Assembly (NCBI GenBank): GCA_018716105.1
Contig: DVKH01000028.1
Coordinates: forward strand, 54,792 to 118,791
Source: Candidatus Fimivivens faecavium
Lineage (GTDB): Bacteria; Bacillota; Clostridia; Oscillospirales; Ruminococcaceae
Length of the DNA stretch: 64,000 nt
Reading direction: 5' to 3'
Each line of letters starts with the position of its first letter. Positions within the stretch are counted from its first letter, which is position 1. The notes beneath the pieces are model-generated. The model had not been told where the DNA came from. It made no database searches and saw only the letters and a list, made by a program, of their open reading frames with translations. This document shows, one piece after another, positions 53,456 through 63,831 of this stretch. Position numbers and translations under genes: made by a program.

Positions 53456-53947
53456 ATGAAAGAAGCAAAGACCAACGCGATGCGAAAGCTCGAGGCGATG
53501 AAAATCCCCTATACCCCGCACAGCTACGGCGCGGGCGGCGGCCCGGTCGACGGGGTCACGGTCGCGAGGAAGATCGGCCGCGATCCTTCCGAGGTTTTCA
53601 AAACCCTTGTGACGCGGGGAGCCGGCGGGAACCTGTTTGTGTTCGTCATCCCGGCGGGTCGGGAGCTTTCCCTCAAGGCGGCGGCGCAGGCCGCGGGCGA
53701 AAAATCGGTCGCGATGATCCATGTCGGCGAGCTTCTCCCGCTGACCGGTTATGTGCGCGGCGGTTGCTCCCCGATCGGCATGAAGAAGCAGTACAGGACC
53801 TTTCTCGATTCCTCCGCGCTGGAGCACAGGACGATCCTTGTGAGCGCAGGGCGCATCGGCGCGCAGATTGAGATTGAACCCAAGGACCTCGCGAAGGCGG
53901 CCGGAGCCTCGTTTGCCGATTTGTCGGCCGTCCTGCAGAAAAATTAA
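53456..53947 (+). CDS. ybaK: YbaK, Cys-tRNA(Pro)/Cys deacylase
   Basis: 163 residues. Editing-domain protein that removes cysteine wrongly attached to tRNA-Pro. Marks: KIGRDPSEVFKTLVTRG, FVFVIPAGRELSLKAAA, and GYVRGGCSPIGMKKQ. Start ATG 53456 with GAGGCGGG upstream; 15 bases after the HD gene. Confidence 0.92.
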   Translation: MKEAKTNAMRKLEAMKIPYTPHSYGAGGGPVDGVTVARKIGRDPSEVFKTLVTRGAGGNLFVFVIPAGRELSLKAAAQAAGEKSVAMIHVGELLPLTGYVRGGCSPIGMKKQYRTFLDSSALEHRTILVSAGRIGAQIEIEPKDLAKAAGASFADLSAVLQKN

Positions 53948-53950
53948 CGC

Positions 53951-53979
53951 TTTACAGATCTGGGAAATAGTGTTATAAT
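53951..53979 (+). promoter_or_regulatory. Promoter of the cyclophilin gene
   Basis: TTTACA, 17 bases, TATAAT; about 40 bases before AGGAGG. Confidence 0.85.
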
Positions 53980-54027
53980 AGACAAAATTTAGATGAATTG
54001 GTCAATTGATATAGGAGGAATGTTGAA

Positions 54028-54501
54028 ATGGTTACCATTCAGATGGAGAATGGCGGCAAGATCAAGCTGGAGCTTTATCCGGGCGTCGCTCCAATCACGG
54101 TTGAAAATTTTGAAAAGCTCGCGAAAGAGGGCTTTTATGACGGTTTGACCTTCCACCGGGTGATCAAGGGCTTTATGATCCAGGGCGGCTGTCCGGACGG
54201 CACCGGCACCGGCGGCCCCGGCTATCAGATTAAAGGTGAATTCTCTTCGAACGGCGTCGAAAACCCTCTCAGGCATGAAAGGGGCGTGATTTCGATGGCC
54301 CGTTCCCAGAACCCCAACTCCGCGGGGTCGCAGTTTTTTATCGTGCATCAGGATGCGCCGCATCTCGACGGCCAGTACGCCGCCTTTGGGAAGGTGGTTG
54401 AAGGGATGGACGTTGTCGACGAAATCGCCGGCACGCCCACCGGCTTTGGAGACCGGCCAAAAGCCCCTCAAGTGATCAAAACCATTCTGGTAGACGATTG
54501 A
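54028..54501 (+). CDS. Cyclophilin-type peptidyl-prolyl isomerase
   Basis: 157-residue cytoplasmic PPIase. Active-site Arg in [13 protein letters not shown], then [28 protein letters not shown] and [24 protein letters not shown] precedes the ATG. No signal peptide. Monocistronic with its own promoter and terminator. Confidence 0.95.
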   Translation: MVTIQMENGGKIKLELYPGVAPITVENFEKLAKEGFYDGLTFHRVIKGFMIQGGCPDGTGTGGPGYQIKGEFSSNGVENPLRHERGVISMARSQNPNSAGSQFFIVHQDAPHLDGQYAAFGKVVEGMDVVDEIAGTPTGFGDRPKAPQVIKTILVDD

Positions 54502-54515
54502 GAGAACGTCTGCGG

Positions 54516-54543
54516 CCGGAGCGGCTTTGCCGTTCCGGTTTTT
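54516..54543 (+). terminator. Terminator of the cyclophilin gene
   Basis: CCGGAGCGGC / GCCGTTCCGG (one G-T) with a three-base loop, then TTTTTC. Confidence 0.88.
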
Positions 54544-54696
54544 CTTTTTATTGAGAAAGGGGTAAAACGCGGCGGTTTCCCTTTTTGTGATAAGCGGGGC
54601 CTGCCCCCGCATCGGATAGGGATTTCTGGCTTGGCGCCATGAAATAGAAGGCCCCGCGGCCCGGTTTCGGACGCGGACGAAAGGCAGGGATTACGG

Positions 54697-55938
54697 ATGC
54701 TCCATCTGCTTAAAAACCATGAGTTTTTCGAATCGGTCACACTCAGCGTCGCGGTCATGCTGTTTGCGGGATTTCTCGTCACAAGGATCACCAAAAAGCT
54801 GAAGATGCCGAATGTGACCGGGTACATCTTTGCGGGTATTTTGATCGGGCCGTATGCGCTCAATCTGATTCCGCAGCGCATCGTCAGCGGGATGTCGTTT
54901 CTGACCGATGCGGCGCTTGCGTTCATCGCATTCGGCGCGGGGCGGTACTTTAAGATTTCTTCTCTGAAGGAGCACGGCGTTCGGACGCTGGTGATTACGG
55001 CGTTCGAGGCCATGACTGCGGCGGCCCTGATTGCGCTGGCCATGATTTATGTCTTCCGCCTGCCGGCGACGTTTTCGATCCTGCTCGGTTCCATCGGCTG
55101 CGCGACCGCGCCGGCGTCAACGTTGATGACCATCCGTCAGTATCATGCGAAAGGCGATTTCGTCAATACCATCATCGAGGTCGTCGCGCTCGACGACGCG
55201 ATTGCGCTGATTGCGTTTTCGATTTCCGCCGCGGTTGCAACGAACCTCAACGACGGCGGCGCCTTCAGCTTGGATGTGGCCGTAAAACCGGTTTTGCTGA
55301 ATTTCGCGGCCATCGCTCTGGGAGTCCTGTTTGGGGCGCTGCTCAACCTGTTTATCAACGAAAACCGTTCTTACGATCACCGCCTGGTGCTGGCGATCGC
55401 GTCGATTTTCAGCCTCACGGGCTTCTGTACCGCCGTGGATATATCCCCGCTGCTCGCCTGTATGGCCTTCGGCGCGGCCTATGTCAATATCAGTGGAAAC
55501 CAGGATTTATTCCGGAGTGTAAACGGCTTTACGCCGCCGATTCTCCTGATGTTCTTCGTACTGAGCGGCATGAGCCTGGACCTTCCGTCGCTGAAGGTCG
55601 CAGGGGTGATCGGCATCGGGTATTTCCTGATCCGGATCATCGGCAAGTCGCTTGGGGCGTACGTCGGCGCGTCGCTGGTCCATGCGCCCGCCGCGACGAG
55701 AAAATATCTGGGCCTTGCCCTGATCCCGCAGGCGGGGGTTTCGATCGGCCTTGCGGCGCTCGGCCAGCGGCTTCTTCCCGAGAATCTCGGGACCCTTCTT
55801 TCAACCATCATTCTGTCGAGCGCCGTGCTCTACGAGCTGATCGGCCCCGCCAGCGCGAAGGCTTCGCTGTTTCTCTCCGGGACGATCGCCGCCGGCTCCG
55901 TACCGGGGCGGGCGGCGGCGCCGGAATCGGACGGCTGA
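54697..55938 (+). CDS. CPA2-type cation:proton antiporter
   Basis: 413 residues, about 12-13 membrane helices and no RCK/TrkA domain, so shorter than KefB/KefC. Family features: helix 1-2 TKKLKMPNVTGYIFAGILIGP, an APAST stretch at the unwound-helix region (GCATAPASTLM), EVVALDDAIALIAF with paired acidic residues, and ALIPQAGVSIGLAALGQ. Exchanges Na+ or K+ for H+. Confidence 0.9.
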   Translation: MLHLLKNHEFFESVTLSVAVMLFAGFLVTRITKKLKMPNVTGYIFAGILIGPYALNLIPQRIVSGMSFLTDAALAFIAFGAGRYFKISSLKEHGVRTLVITAFEAMTAAALIALAMIYVFRLPATFSILLGSIGCATAPASTLMTIRQYHAKGDFVNTIIEVVALDDAIALIAFSISAAVATNLNDGGAFSLDVAVKPVLLNFAAIALGVLFGALLNLFINENRSYDHRLVLAIASIFSLTGFCTAVDISPLLACMAFGAAYVNISGNQDLFRSVNGFTPPILLMFFVLSGMSLDLPSLKVAGVIGIGYFLIRIIGKSLGAYVGASLVHAPAATRKYLGLALIPQAGVSIGLAALGQRLLPENLGTLLSTIILSSAVLYELIGPASAKASLFLSGTIAAGSVPGRAAAPESDG

Positions 55939-56023
55939 CAAATGGTTTTTCTGATAATCCTTTTTAGAACTTGAAATTGGCGGCAGGATCGGTTCGGCAT
56001 GGCCCGCACAGGGCAGCGAAACA

Positions 56024-56064
56024 GCAAAAGACTCCGCGCTTAAACGCTGCGCGGAGTCTTTTGC
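56024..56064 (+). terminator. Terminator of the antiporter gene
   Basis: GCAAAAGACTCCGCGC / GCGCGGAGTCTTTTGC, nine-base loop. Confidence 0.9.
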
Positions 56065-56455
56065 GCAATTTTGGCTTGGACTAGTCGGAAGCCCCATGCA
56101 CTGTGCAAAAAGCGGCCATAAAAACTGCAGAGCGTCGTTTGGCGCGACCGGCCAGGATCAAATTGTGCCGGAGGGATCTGCGACAGGATATCCGCCATAG
56201 GAAAGCGCCTCCTGGCTGTAAAACGCCATAGGCCGCGGGCCTCCCTCTGTATGCTCGGAATGGGGGTTGGCCATGTAACGGGGAACGAGGCGGTTGAGCT
56301 TATAAAGGGAACCGAAAGATCATAAACTGAATCTGCGCATGGATCATTCAACCGGCTGCAGCGCCGGTTGATTTCTTTTTCAAAAATTTTTCCAATATTG
56401 TTCCGACAGTGCTGCAAAGATCAAGCTGAAAGCCATTTCACAACCGCAGCGGCCG
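56065..56455. other. Intergenic stretch, no convincing gene
   Basis: About 390 bases between the antiporter terminator and the MarR gene. A minus-strand frame from about 56200 to 56040 has CAGGAGG nine bases before an ATG (52 residues, begins MADILSQIPPAQFD), but it ends inside the terminator hairpin and resembles nothing known, so it is not called. Confidence 0.4.
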
Positions 56456-56956
56456 TCATAGGTATTTGCGGGCGGCGCCCGGCGGCGCAAGGGCGGCGCG
56501 GACGGCGCCCTGAGGCCCGAAATGCGGGAGCAGCTCGTTGAGAACAAGGATGGCGTCCCGCAGCCGCGCCTGCTGGCTGGGTTCCAGCGCCGCCAGTTCC
56601 TGATAAAACCGCTCGCAGAACTTCCGCACGTTTTCGTCCAGGGTATTCGTTCCCCGTTCGGTTGCGGCGACTTTGATCACGCGCCGGTCCATCAAATCAA
56701 ACCGCCGCTCCACCAGCTCCAGCTCGACCAGGCGGTTGACGATCTGGGTGGCCTGCTGCTTTGTCGTGGAGAGCCGGTCGGCGAGCTCCGACATGTTCAT
56801 CAGCGGATAGTTTGCGATGATGGCAAGCGCGTTTAACTGGAGCGGGCTGAGCAACCCGGACAGGCAATCTTCAAAAGGGCGGATCAGCTTCTCGTGGCTG
56901 ATCACAAGAAAGGTAAAAATGCTCTTGGCTAATAATTCGGAACTCACGTCGGCCAT
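56456..56956 (-). CDS. MarR-family winged-helix regulator
   Basis: 166 residues. Dimer helices at both ends; winged HTH about 50-115: MNMSELADRLSTTKQQATQI as recognition part, then VERRFDLMDRRVIKVAATERG as the wing with the conserved D-R-R. Divergent from the dehydratase activase genes and likely controls them or itself through the palindrome at 57011-57034. The ligand is unknown. Confidence 0.9.
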   Translation of the reverse strand: MADVSSELLAKSIFTFLVISHEKLIRPFEDCLSGLLSPLQLNALAIIANYPLMNMSELADRLSTTKQQATQIVNRLVELELVERRFDLMDRRVIKVAATERGTNTLDENVRKFCERFYQELAALEPSQQARLRDAILVLNELLPHFGPQGAVRAALAPPGAARKYL

Positions 56957-57010
56957 TTCTTTCCCCCGCAGTATCTCGAAATGATTGACACCTCGTGAAA
57001 CCGGTGTTAA

Positions 57011-57050
57011 AATAGTACATATTTACGAACTATTCAAGAATTTGAACTAT
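57011..57050. promoter_or_regulatory. MarR promoter with operator-like palindrome
   Basis: AATAGTAC...GAACTATT (57011-57034) is an imperfect palindrome; another GAACTAT half site follows at 57044-57050. On the minus strand it overlaps a promoter TTGAAT, 17 bases, TATTTT for the marR gene. Typical for MarR autoregulation. Confidence 0.6.
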
Positions 57051-57175
57051 CATGCGTAACGTAATTTAAATTGTACAGGTTTCGGGAATAAATTACAAGG
57101 AATATCTGAAATCTTTTCCTGAAAACAAGTGAAATTTTAACATGATGCTTCAAAGCTTCTGAAATGACATAAAAA

Positions 57176-57203
57176 TTAGCAATAGAATTACAATTAGTAT
57201 AAA
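57176..57203 (+). promoter_or_regulatory. Candidate promoter of the activase genes
   Basis: TTAGCA, 16 bases, TATAAA in an AT-rich 320-base divergent region; about 75 bases of leader. Confidence 0.5.
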
Positions 57204-57280
57204 ATATTCCGCTTCCAATGAAAATTTGGATGTGAAGTAAACTCAAAGGGGGAGGCCGTGCGCGGCCGAAAGAATACGAT

Positions 57281-60216
57281 ATGCGAATCGGTTTGGATAT
57301 TGGTTCCACAACCATCAAGTGTGTGGCGCTTGATGACCGGGACAACTTGATTTATCGTTCCTATGAACGGCATTTCTCACAGATTGTCGCGAAAACGGCG
57401 GAACTTCTCGAGCGGCTTCGCGCTGAGATTCCCGGGAGCAGGCGGGCGCGGCTTTCGATCTCCGGCTCGGCGGGGATGGGGCTGGCGGAAAACGCGGGGG
57501 TCCCTTTTATTCAGGAGGTTTTTGCAACCCGAATCGCCGCCCGGCGGATGCTTCCGGATGCGGACGTGATTGTGGAGCTCGGCGGGGAGGACGCCAAGAT
57601 CCTGTTCCTGACCGGCGGAACCGAAGTGCGGATGAACGGTTCCTGCGCAGGCGGGACCGGCGCGTTCATCGACCAGATGGCGACGCTTCTGGACGTCACG
57701 CTCGACGAGATGGATCGTCTGGCGGGACAGGCGGAGCGGACCTATACCATCGCTTCGCGCTGCGGCGTCTTTGCAAAGTCGGATATCCAGCCTCTGCTCA
57801 ATCAGGGCGCGAAAAAGAGCGATATCGCGCGGAGCATCATGGACGCGGTTGTCAATCAGACCATCGCGGGCCTTGCGCAGGGGCGTGAGATCAAAGGGAA
57901 CGTCATCTATCTCGGCGGGCCGCTGACCTTTCTAAAGCAGCTTCGGGAGAGTTTCGACCGGACGCTGGGGCTTCGGGGGATACTGCCGGAGGATTCGCTT
58001 TATTTCGTCGCGCTTGGCGCGGCGTACGGCGGGGACCGGGAGATGGATCTGGGCGCTGTGGTCGAAGCGCTCTCGAGACATAAGTCCCAACGCCGCTTTG
58101 CAACCATCCGCCCGCTGTTTGAAAGCCGGGCGGAATACCAGATGTTCTGCGAGCGACACCAAAAGGCGTCGGTCCCGGAGGGGGATCTCGCGCGTCATCG
58201 GGGCCCGGTGCATATTGGGATCGACGCGGGTTCTACAACGCTCAAGGCGGTGGTGATCAGTCCGGACGGCGAGCTGCTCCGCTCCGTTTACCGCCCCAAC
58301 AGCGGGAACCCCGTGCCGCTGGTCCGGGATTTCCTGCTCTCCCTTTATCAGGAGGTTCCCGACCTGCAGATCCGTTCTGCGGCGGTCACCGGATACGGCG
58401 AACAGATTATCCGAAGCGCGTTCGGGGTGGATTTCGGCGTCGTCGAGACGGTCGCGCACTTTACGGCGGCGAAAAAGTTCCTGCCGCAGGTCGATTTCGT
58501 CATCGACATCGGCGGACAGGATATGAAATGCTTTAAAATCAAGAACGGCGCGGTCGACAACATCTTTTTAAACGAGGCCTGCTCCTCCGGCTGCGGTTCG
58601 TTCCTTCAGACGTTTGCGAACGCGCTGGGCTATTCGATTGAAGAGTTTGCGAAACTCGGCCTGTTTGCGGATGCGCCGGTGGATCTCGGCTCGCGCTGCA
58701 CGGTGTTTATGAATTCCTCTGTCAAGCAGGCGCAGAAGGACGGGGCTTCCATTGAAAACATTTCGGCGGGCCTTTCGATCAGCGTGGTGAAAAACGCCCT
58801 TTATAAAGTCATCCGCGCCTCTTCCGCGCGGGAACTCGGCGAAAACATCGTCGTGCAGGGCGGCACGTTTTACAACGACGCTGTGCTCCGCGCGTTTGAG
58901 CAGGAGATGGGGACCGAGGTCATCCGCCCGGACATCGCGGGGCTGATGGGCGCGTACGGCGCGGCGCTTTACGCCGCGGCTCAGCCGCGCGAAGCGAGCG
59001 GGATTCTCGGCAGAGAGGCGCTTGAACAGTTTTCGCACGAAGTGAAGAACGTGGGCTGCGGCCTCTGCGGGAACAACTGCCGGCTGACGGTCAATCTCTT
59101 CAGCGGAGGGCGGCGGTTTATCAGCGGGAACCGGTGCGAACGCCCGGTGACGCACAAAGAAGCCGACCACGATCTGAACCTCTATGAGTATAAGCGCGAA
59201 CTGATCGCGGGCTACCGGCCTGTTCAGGGGCCGCGGGGGAAGATCGGCATTCCGCTGGGCCTCAATCTCTGGGAGCTGCTGCCGTTCTGGCACGCGCTTT
59301 TCACAAGGCTCGGCTTTGAGGTTGTCGCGTCCCCGTTTTCCGACCGGGAACTCTACCTGCGGGGGCAGTCGTCGATTCCCTCCGACACCGTCTGCTTTCC
59401 GGCAAAGCTCCTCCACGGCCATGTGCAGACGCTGGTGGAGATGGGGGTAAAAACGATCTTCTATCCCTGCATGACCTATAACCTCGACGAACACCTTGGC
59501 GACAACCACTACAACTGCCCGGTCGTCGCCTACTACCCGGAGGTGCTTTCGGCGAACATGCCGAGCCTTCGGGGGATCACCTTCATCGGCGACTATGTCG
59601 GCCTCCACCGCCGGCGGGAATTCCCGCAGAAGCTGACGGCGATCCTTCAGAAGTATTTCGACGGGATTACCGCACGGGAGGTAAAAGCTGCGGTCGACTG
59701 CGGTTTTGCGGAATACGAAAAGCACCTCAGAGACCTTCGGGAACGCGGGAAATGGGTGATCGAGAGAGCGCGGGCCGAGGGGAAACGGATTATCGTCCTC
59801 GCGGGGAGGCCGTACCACGTCGACCCAGAGATCAGCCACGGAGTAGACCGGCTGATTACAAGCCTCGGCGCGGCGGTCGTCTCGGAAGAGGCGGTCAGCT
59901 GTTATGTGGATAAGTTTCCGACAACGGTGCTCAATCAGTGGACCTATCATTCCCGGCTGTATGCCGCGGCAAAATACGTCTGCGGGCAGAAGGACATGGA
60001 GCTGGTCCAGCTCGTCTCGTTCGGCTGCGGCGTGGACGCGATCACAACCGACGAGACCCGCGAAATCCTCGAAGCCGCGGACCGGCTGTATACCCAGATC
60101 AAGATCGACGAGATCACAAACCTCGGCGCGGTAAAAATCCGGCTCAGGAGCCTGTTCGCCGCCGCCGGCCAGATGAATCAGGAAACAGAAAAAAATGTTG
60201 GAGAGGGGGCGGGAAT

Positions 60217-60220
<4 letters not shown>
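57281..60220 (+). CDS. 2-hydroxyacyl-CoA dehydratase activase, large subunit (two BcrAD/BadFG domains plus DUF2229)
   Basis: 979 residues. Two actin-like ATPase domains in tandem: domain 1 (about 1-250) with GLDIGSTTIKC, ELGGEDAKIL, NGSCAGGTGAFID and SRCGVFAKSD; domain 2 (about 305-570) with GIDAGSTTLKAVV, DIGGQDMKCF and NEACSSGCGSFLQ. Conserved cysteines would hold a [4Fe-4S] cluster at the dimer face. The rest (about 600-975) is DUF2229/HgdB-like with cysteine motif GCGLCGNNCRLTV. Such proteins inject high-energy electrons at ATP cost into radical dehydratases. GGGGGAGG precedes the ATG. In many relatives this and the next gene are one polypeptide. Confidence 0.9.
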
Positions 60221-61551
<1,331 letters not shown>

Positions 61552-61592
61552 ACCGGACGGCGGGCAGTTTAGGCCGTTTAACATACTGTGAA

Positions 61593-61625
61593 AAAAGAGA
61601 ACCGTCAATAAGACGGTTCTCTTTT
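61593..61625. terminator. Terminator after the activase genes
   Basis: AAAAGAGAACCGTC / GACGGTTCTCTTTT, five-base loop; serves both converging transcripts. Confidence 0.92.
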
Positions 61626-61652
61626 GATTTGATTGCGGCTAACCGCGTCCTC

Positions 61653-62783
61653 TCACTCGGCTTTATTGGATTCTACGCCAGGTTTTTCATGCGCCTCGAT
61701 GAGCGCGCCTTCGATTCTTTTCACAAGTCCGGACGGGTGCAGCCCCAGTGCGGAAGCGATCTGGAACAGCGAGGCGAGGCTGGGGTTGCGCACGCCGCGT
61801 TCAAAAGCGCCGTACTGCGTTTTGCCGAGGCCGGCGAGCTTTGCGAGCGCCGTCTGCGTCAGGCCCCGCTCTTCCCGGAGGGAACGCAGCGCCCGCCCAA
61901 CCACTGCGGGATCGGCGAACGGGACGGACGGCCCCGGCGGAAGCGCAAACGAAGCGAAGCCGGGGATGCGCGCGGCTTCCTCATGATACAGCACGTCGAG
62001 AATGCCGTGGTAGTTTTCTTTCCAGGGCTTGTTCTTCCCATAGTAGTGGACGACGACCACGTTCTGCCGGACCCAGTCGAGGCCGAGCGGGTTCGCAAGA
62101 TTTTTGGGCCGGAGGTTGTAAAGAGTCAGGTAGCGGTCGGAGAGATTATAAATCAGCGACGGAACCGTGAGCGCCCGATCACCGTAGAGACCGCTCAAAA
62201 CGTCCTGATCCGGGAGCATGAGGCGGCGCCTGTATTTTTCAATGTAATCGAGCACTTCGGGGACGCTTTGCTCGGCGCGCAGGCGCTCGAGGTTCATCAC
62301 CATCACGCCCGAGTTGATATAGGCCGCGTCCTCCTCCATATCCAGCCGGAGTTCATTGAATTTTTGAAGGCTCCAGCCGACGTTGGAGGAGGCGATCAGC
62401 AGATTTTCGCCGAAGTCCATCTCATAGAGCGGACGGATCGGATTGATCACGACAAGGTCCGGGTCCAGGTAGAGAATGCGGTCCAGCTCTTTGGGCAGAA
62501 ACTGCGCCGCGAAGATGCGGTAGTAGATTTCAAGCGGATAGCGGTAGCTGATCGGCGCGGAGAGAATCTCTTCCGGCAGGACGCGCACCGGGATCAGGCG
62601 CAGGCGCCCGGGATCGAGAAACCGGCGGAGCAGGTCAAAGTGCTCCGCCCGGAGCTGGGTATGGGCGACATAGACGTCGAACGTTTCCTCGGGGCTGCTT
62701 CGGAGCAGCGAGGAGAGCATCACCGTCAGATGCCGGAGATAATGCTGATCGAGGGTGGCCAGAACGTTGATCATCGCGGTCAT
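61653..62783 (-). CDS. GT8 glycosyltransferase fused to a C-terminal XRE helix-turn-helix domain
   Basis: 376 residues. Residues 1-280 are a GT8 (LgtC/glycogenin-type) retaining transferase: INVLATLDQHYLRHLTVMLSS at the N terminus (shown in part), metal motif DPD at 107-109 in YLDPDLVVINP, YINSGVMVMNLERLR, and the late VVHYYGKNKPW. Residues about 303-362 form a complete Cro/C1 HTH (LREERGLTQTALAKLAGL, KTQYGAFERGVRNPSLASL). One uninterrupted frame covers both. ATG 62783 overlaps the upstream stop as ATGA; ATG 62774 is possible. A nucleotide-sugar donor enzyme that may also bind DNA is unusual. Confidence 0.85.
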   Translation of the reverse strand: MTAMINVLATLDQHYLRHLTVMLSSLLRSSPEETFDVYVAHTQLRAEHFDLLRRFLDPGRLRLIPVRVLPEEILSAPISYRYPLEIYYRIFAAQFLPKELDRILYLDPDLVVINPIRPLYEMDFGENLLIASSNVGWSLQKFNELRLDMEEDAAYINSGVMVMNLERLRAEQSVPEVLDYIEKYRRRLMLPDQDVLSGLYGDRALTVPSLIYNLSDRYLTLYNLRPKNLANPLGLDWVRQNVVVVHYYGKNKPWKENYHGILDVLYHEEAARIPGFASFALPPGPSVPFADPAVVGRALRSLREERGLTQTALAKLAGLGKTQYGAFERGVRNPSLASLFQIASALGLHPSGLVKRIEGALIEAHEKPGVESNKAE

Positions 62784-63601
62784 TTCCTTTCTTCCGGGGA
62801 GCCGTTTTGTTCATCCAGGGCCTTCTGCACCCGCTGTTCGATTCGTTCGCGCAGTTCGGCAAGCGCTGCGCCGAAGTGGCGGGAACTCGCGTGCGGATGC
62901 GCTTTGATCAGCTGGCTCTTGAGGAAGCCGACCCGGCCAAACGCAAGGCGAAGCTCATCCTTAAGCGAATCGATCCGCGCGCGCAGGGCTTGCGCCTCTT
63001 CCGGCGGCGCGCCGAGCTGTTCCAGCAGTTGACGGCTCGCCGTTTCGAGCTCGGCGCGGATGCGGGTGATTCTCTCGAGCAGCTTTTTGAGGTCGAGGGC
63101 GGCGCGCACCGCGAAGACCGCGTCGGCCAAAGCGGCCGCCGTCACCGCGAAGACGGATCCCGCCGCCGTGAAAGCGGGCAATCCCAGTACAAAGCGTTCC
63201 ACCGGGGGATGGAGATATTCGGTCAAAACCACCGAAAGAACCCCCCAGAACAGCGAGGACTTGAGACAGATCCGCCCCTGGAACTGAAAACGCTGGCCGG
63301 TATAGTCCCAGTATTTCATCTTGAACATCGACTCCATCGCGGCCGCGGTGCAGTATTCCAGCGCGGTTGCCCCGATCATGCCGCCGAAGTAGACGGCGGC
63401 GGGATCCGCCTCGAGCGGGATCGAAATCGCAAGGATCAGCACAGCCCCCGAACCGTACAGAGGGAGCATCGGACTGCGCAGAAAGCCGCGGTTGACCAGC
63501 TTTCCGGTGCTGACCGAGACGATGGCCGATTCGATAACCCAGCCTGCAAAGCTGTAGAGATAGAAAAAACACATCCATTGGGTCAATGTGTAATGTACCA
63601 T
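62780..63601 (-). CDS. CmpB-type putative ABC transporter membrane protein with coiled-coil tail
   Basis: 273 residues. N-terminal half has four to five membrane helices with FFYLYSFAGWVIES, VNRGFLRSPMLPLYGSGAV and YCTAAAMESMFKMKYWDYT, the marks of the ABC_trans_CmpB (COG4905) family. The C-terminal 110 residues (about 165-273) are Arg/Leu/Glu rich and should form a cytoplasmic coiled coil. Function unknown. Four-base overlap with the GT8-HTH gene shows they are expressed together. Confidence 0.82.
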   Translation of the reverse strand: MVHYTLTQWMCFFYLYSFAGWVIESAIVSVSTGKLVNRGFLRSPMLPLYGSGAVLILAISIPLEADPAAVYFGGMIGATALEYCTAAAMESMFKMKYWDYTGQRFQFQGRICLKSSLFWGVLSVVLTEYLHPPVERFVLGLPAFTAAGSVFAVTAAALADAVFAVRAALDLKKLLERITRIRAELETASRQLLEQLGAPPEEAQALRARIDSLKDELRLAFGRVGFLKSQLIKAHPHASSRHFGAALAELRERIEQRVQKALDEQNGSPEERK

Positions 63602-63784
63602 ATTTCATATGTCCCTTGCAATGATGATTTCCCGCCTTTTAACTATACGCGGGACCTTTCAGAAACGCAAGCGAACAAATTAAATCGATTCGCTTCATCT
63701 CTGGAAGGGGAACACGCTGGTCGGCGCCGACGGCACGTTGTTATATGTGCCGCAGACCGTTTTTCATTTAAAGCGCAATTATCA

Positions 63785-63814
63785 AAAGCCCGCCTGCGGC
63801 CGCAGGCGGGCTTT
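63785..63814. terminator. Terminator after the P-type ATPase
   Basis: Perfect 30-base palindrome AAAGCCCGCCTGCGG / CCGCAGGCGGGCTTT 18 bases from the stop. Between it and the CmpB start (63602-63784) no gene is seen. Confidence 0.88.
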
Positions 63815-63831
63815 ATTCTCCGGGATCGGAA

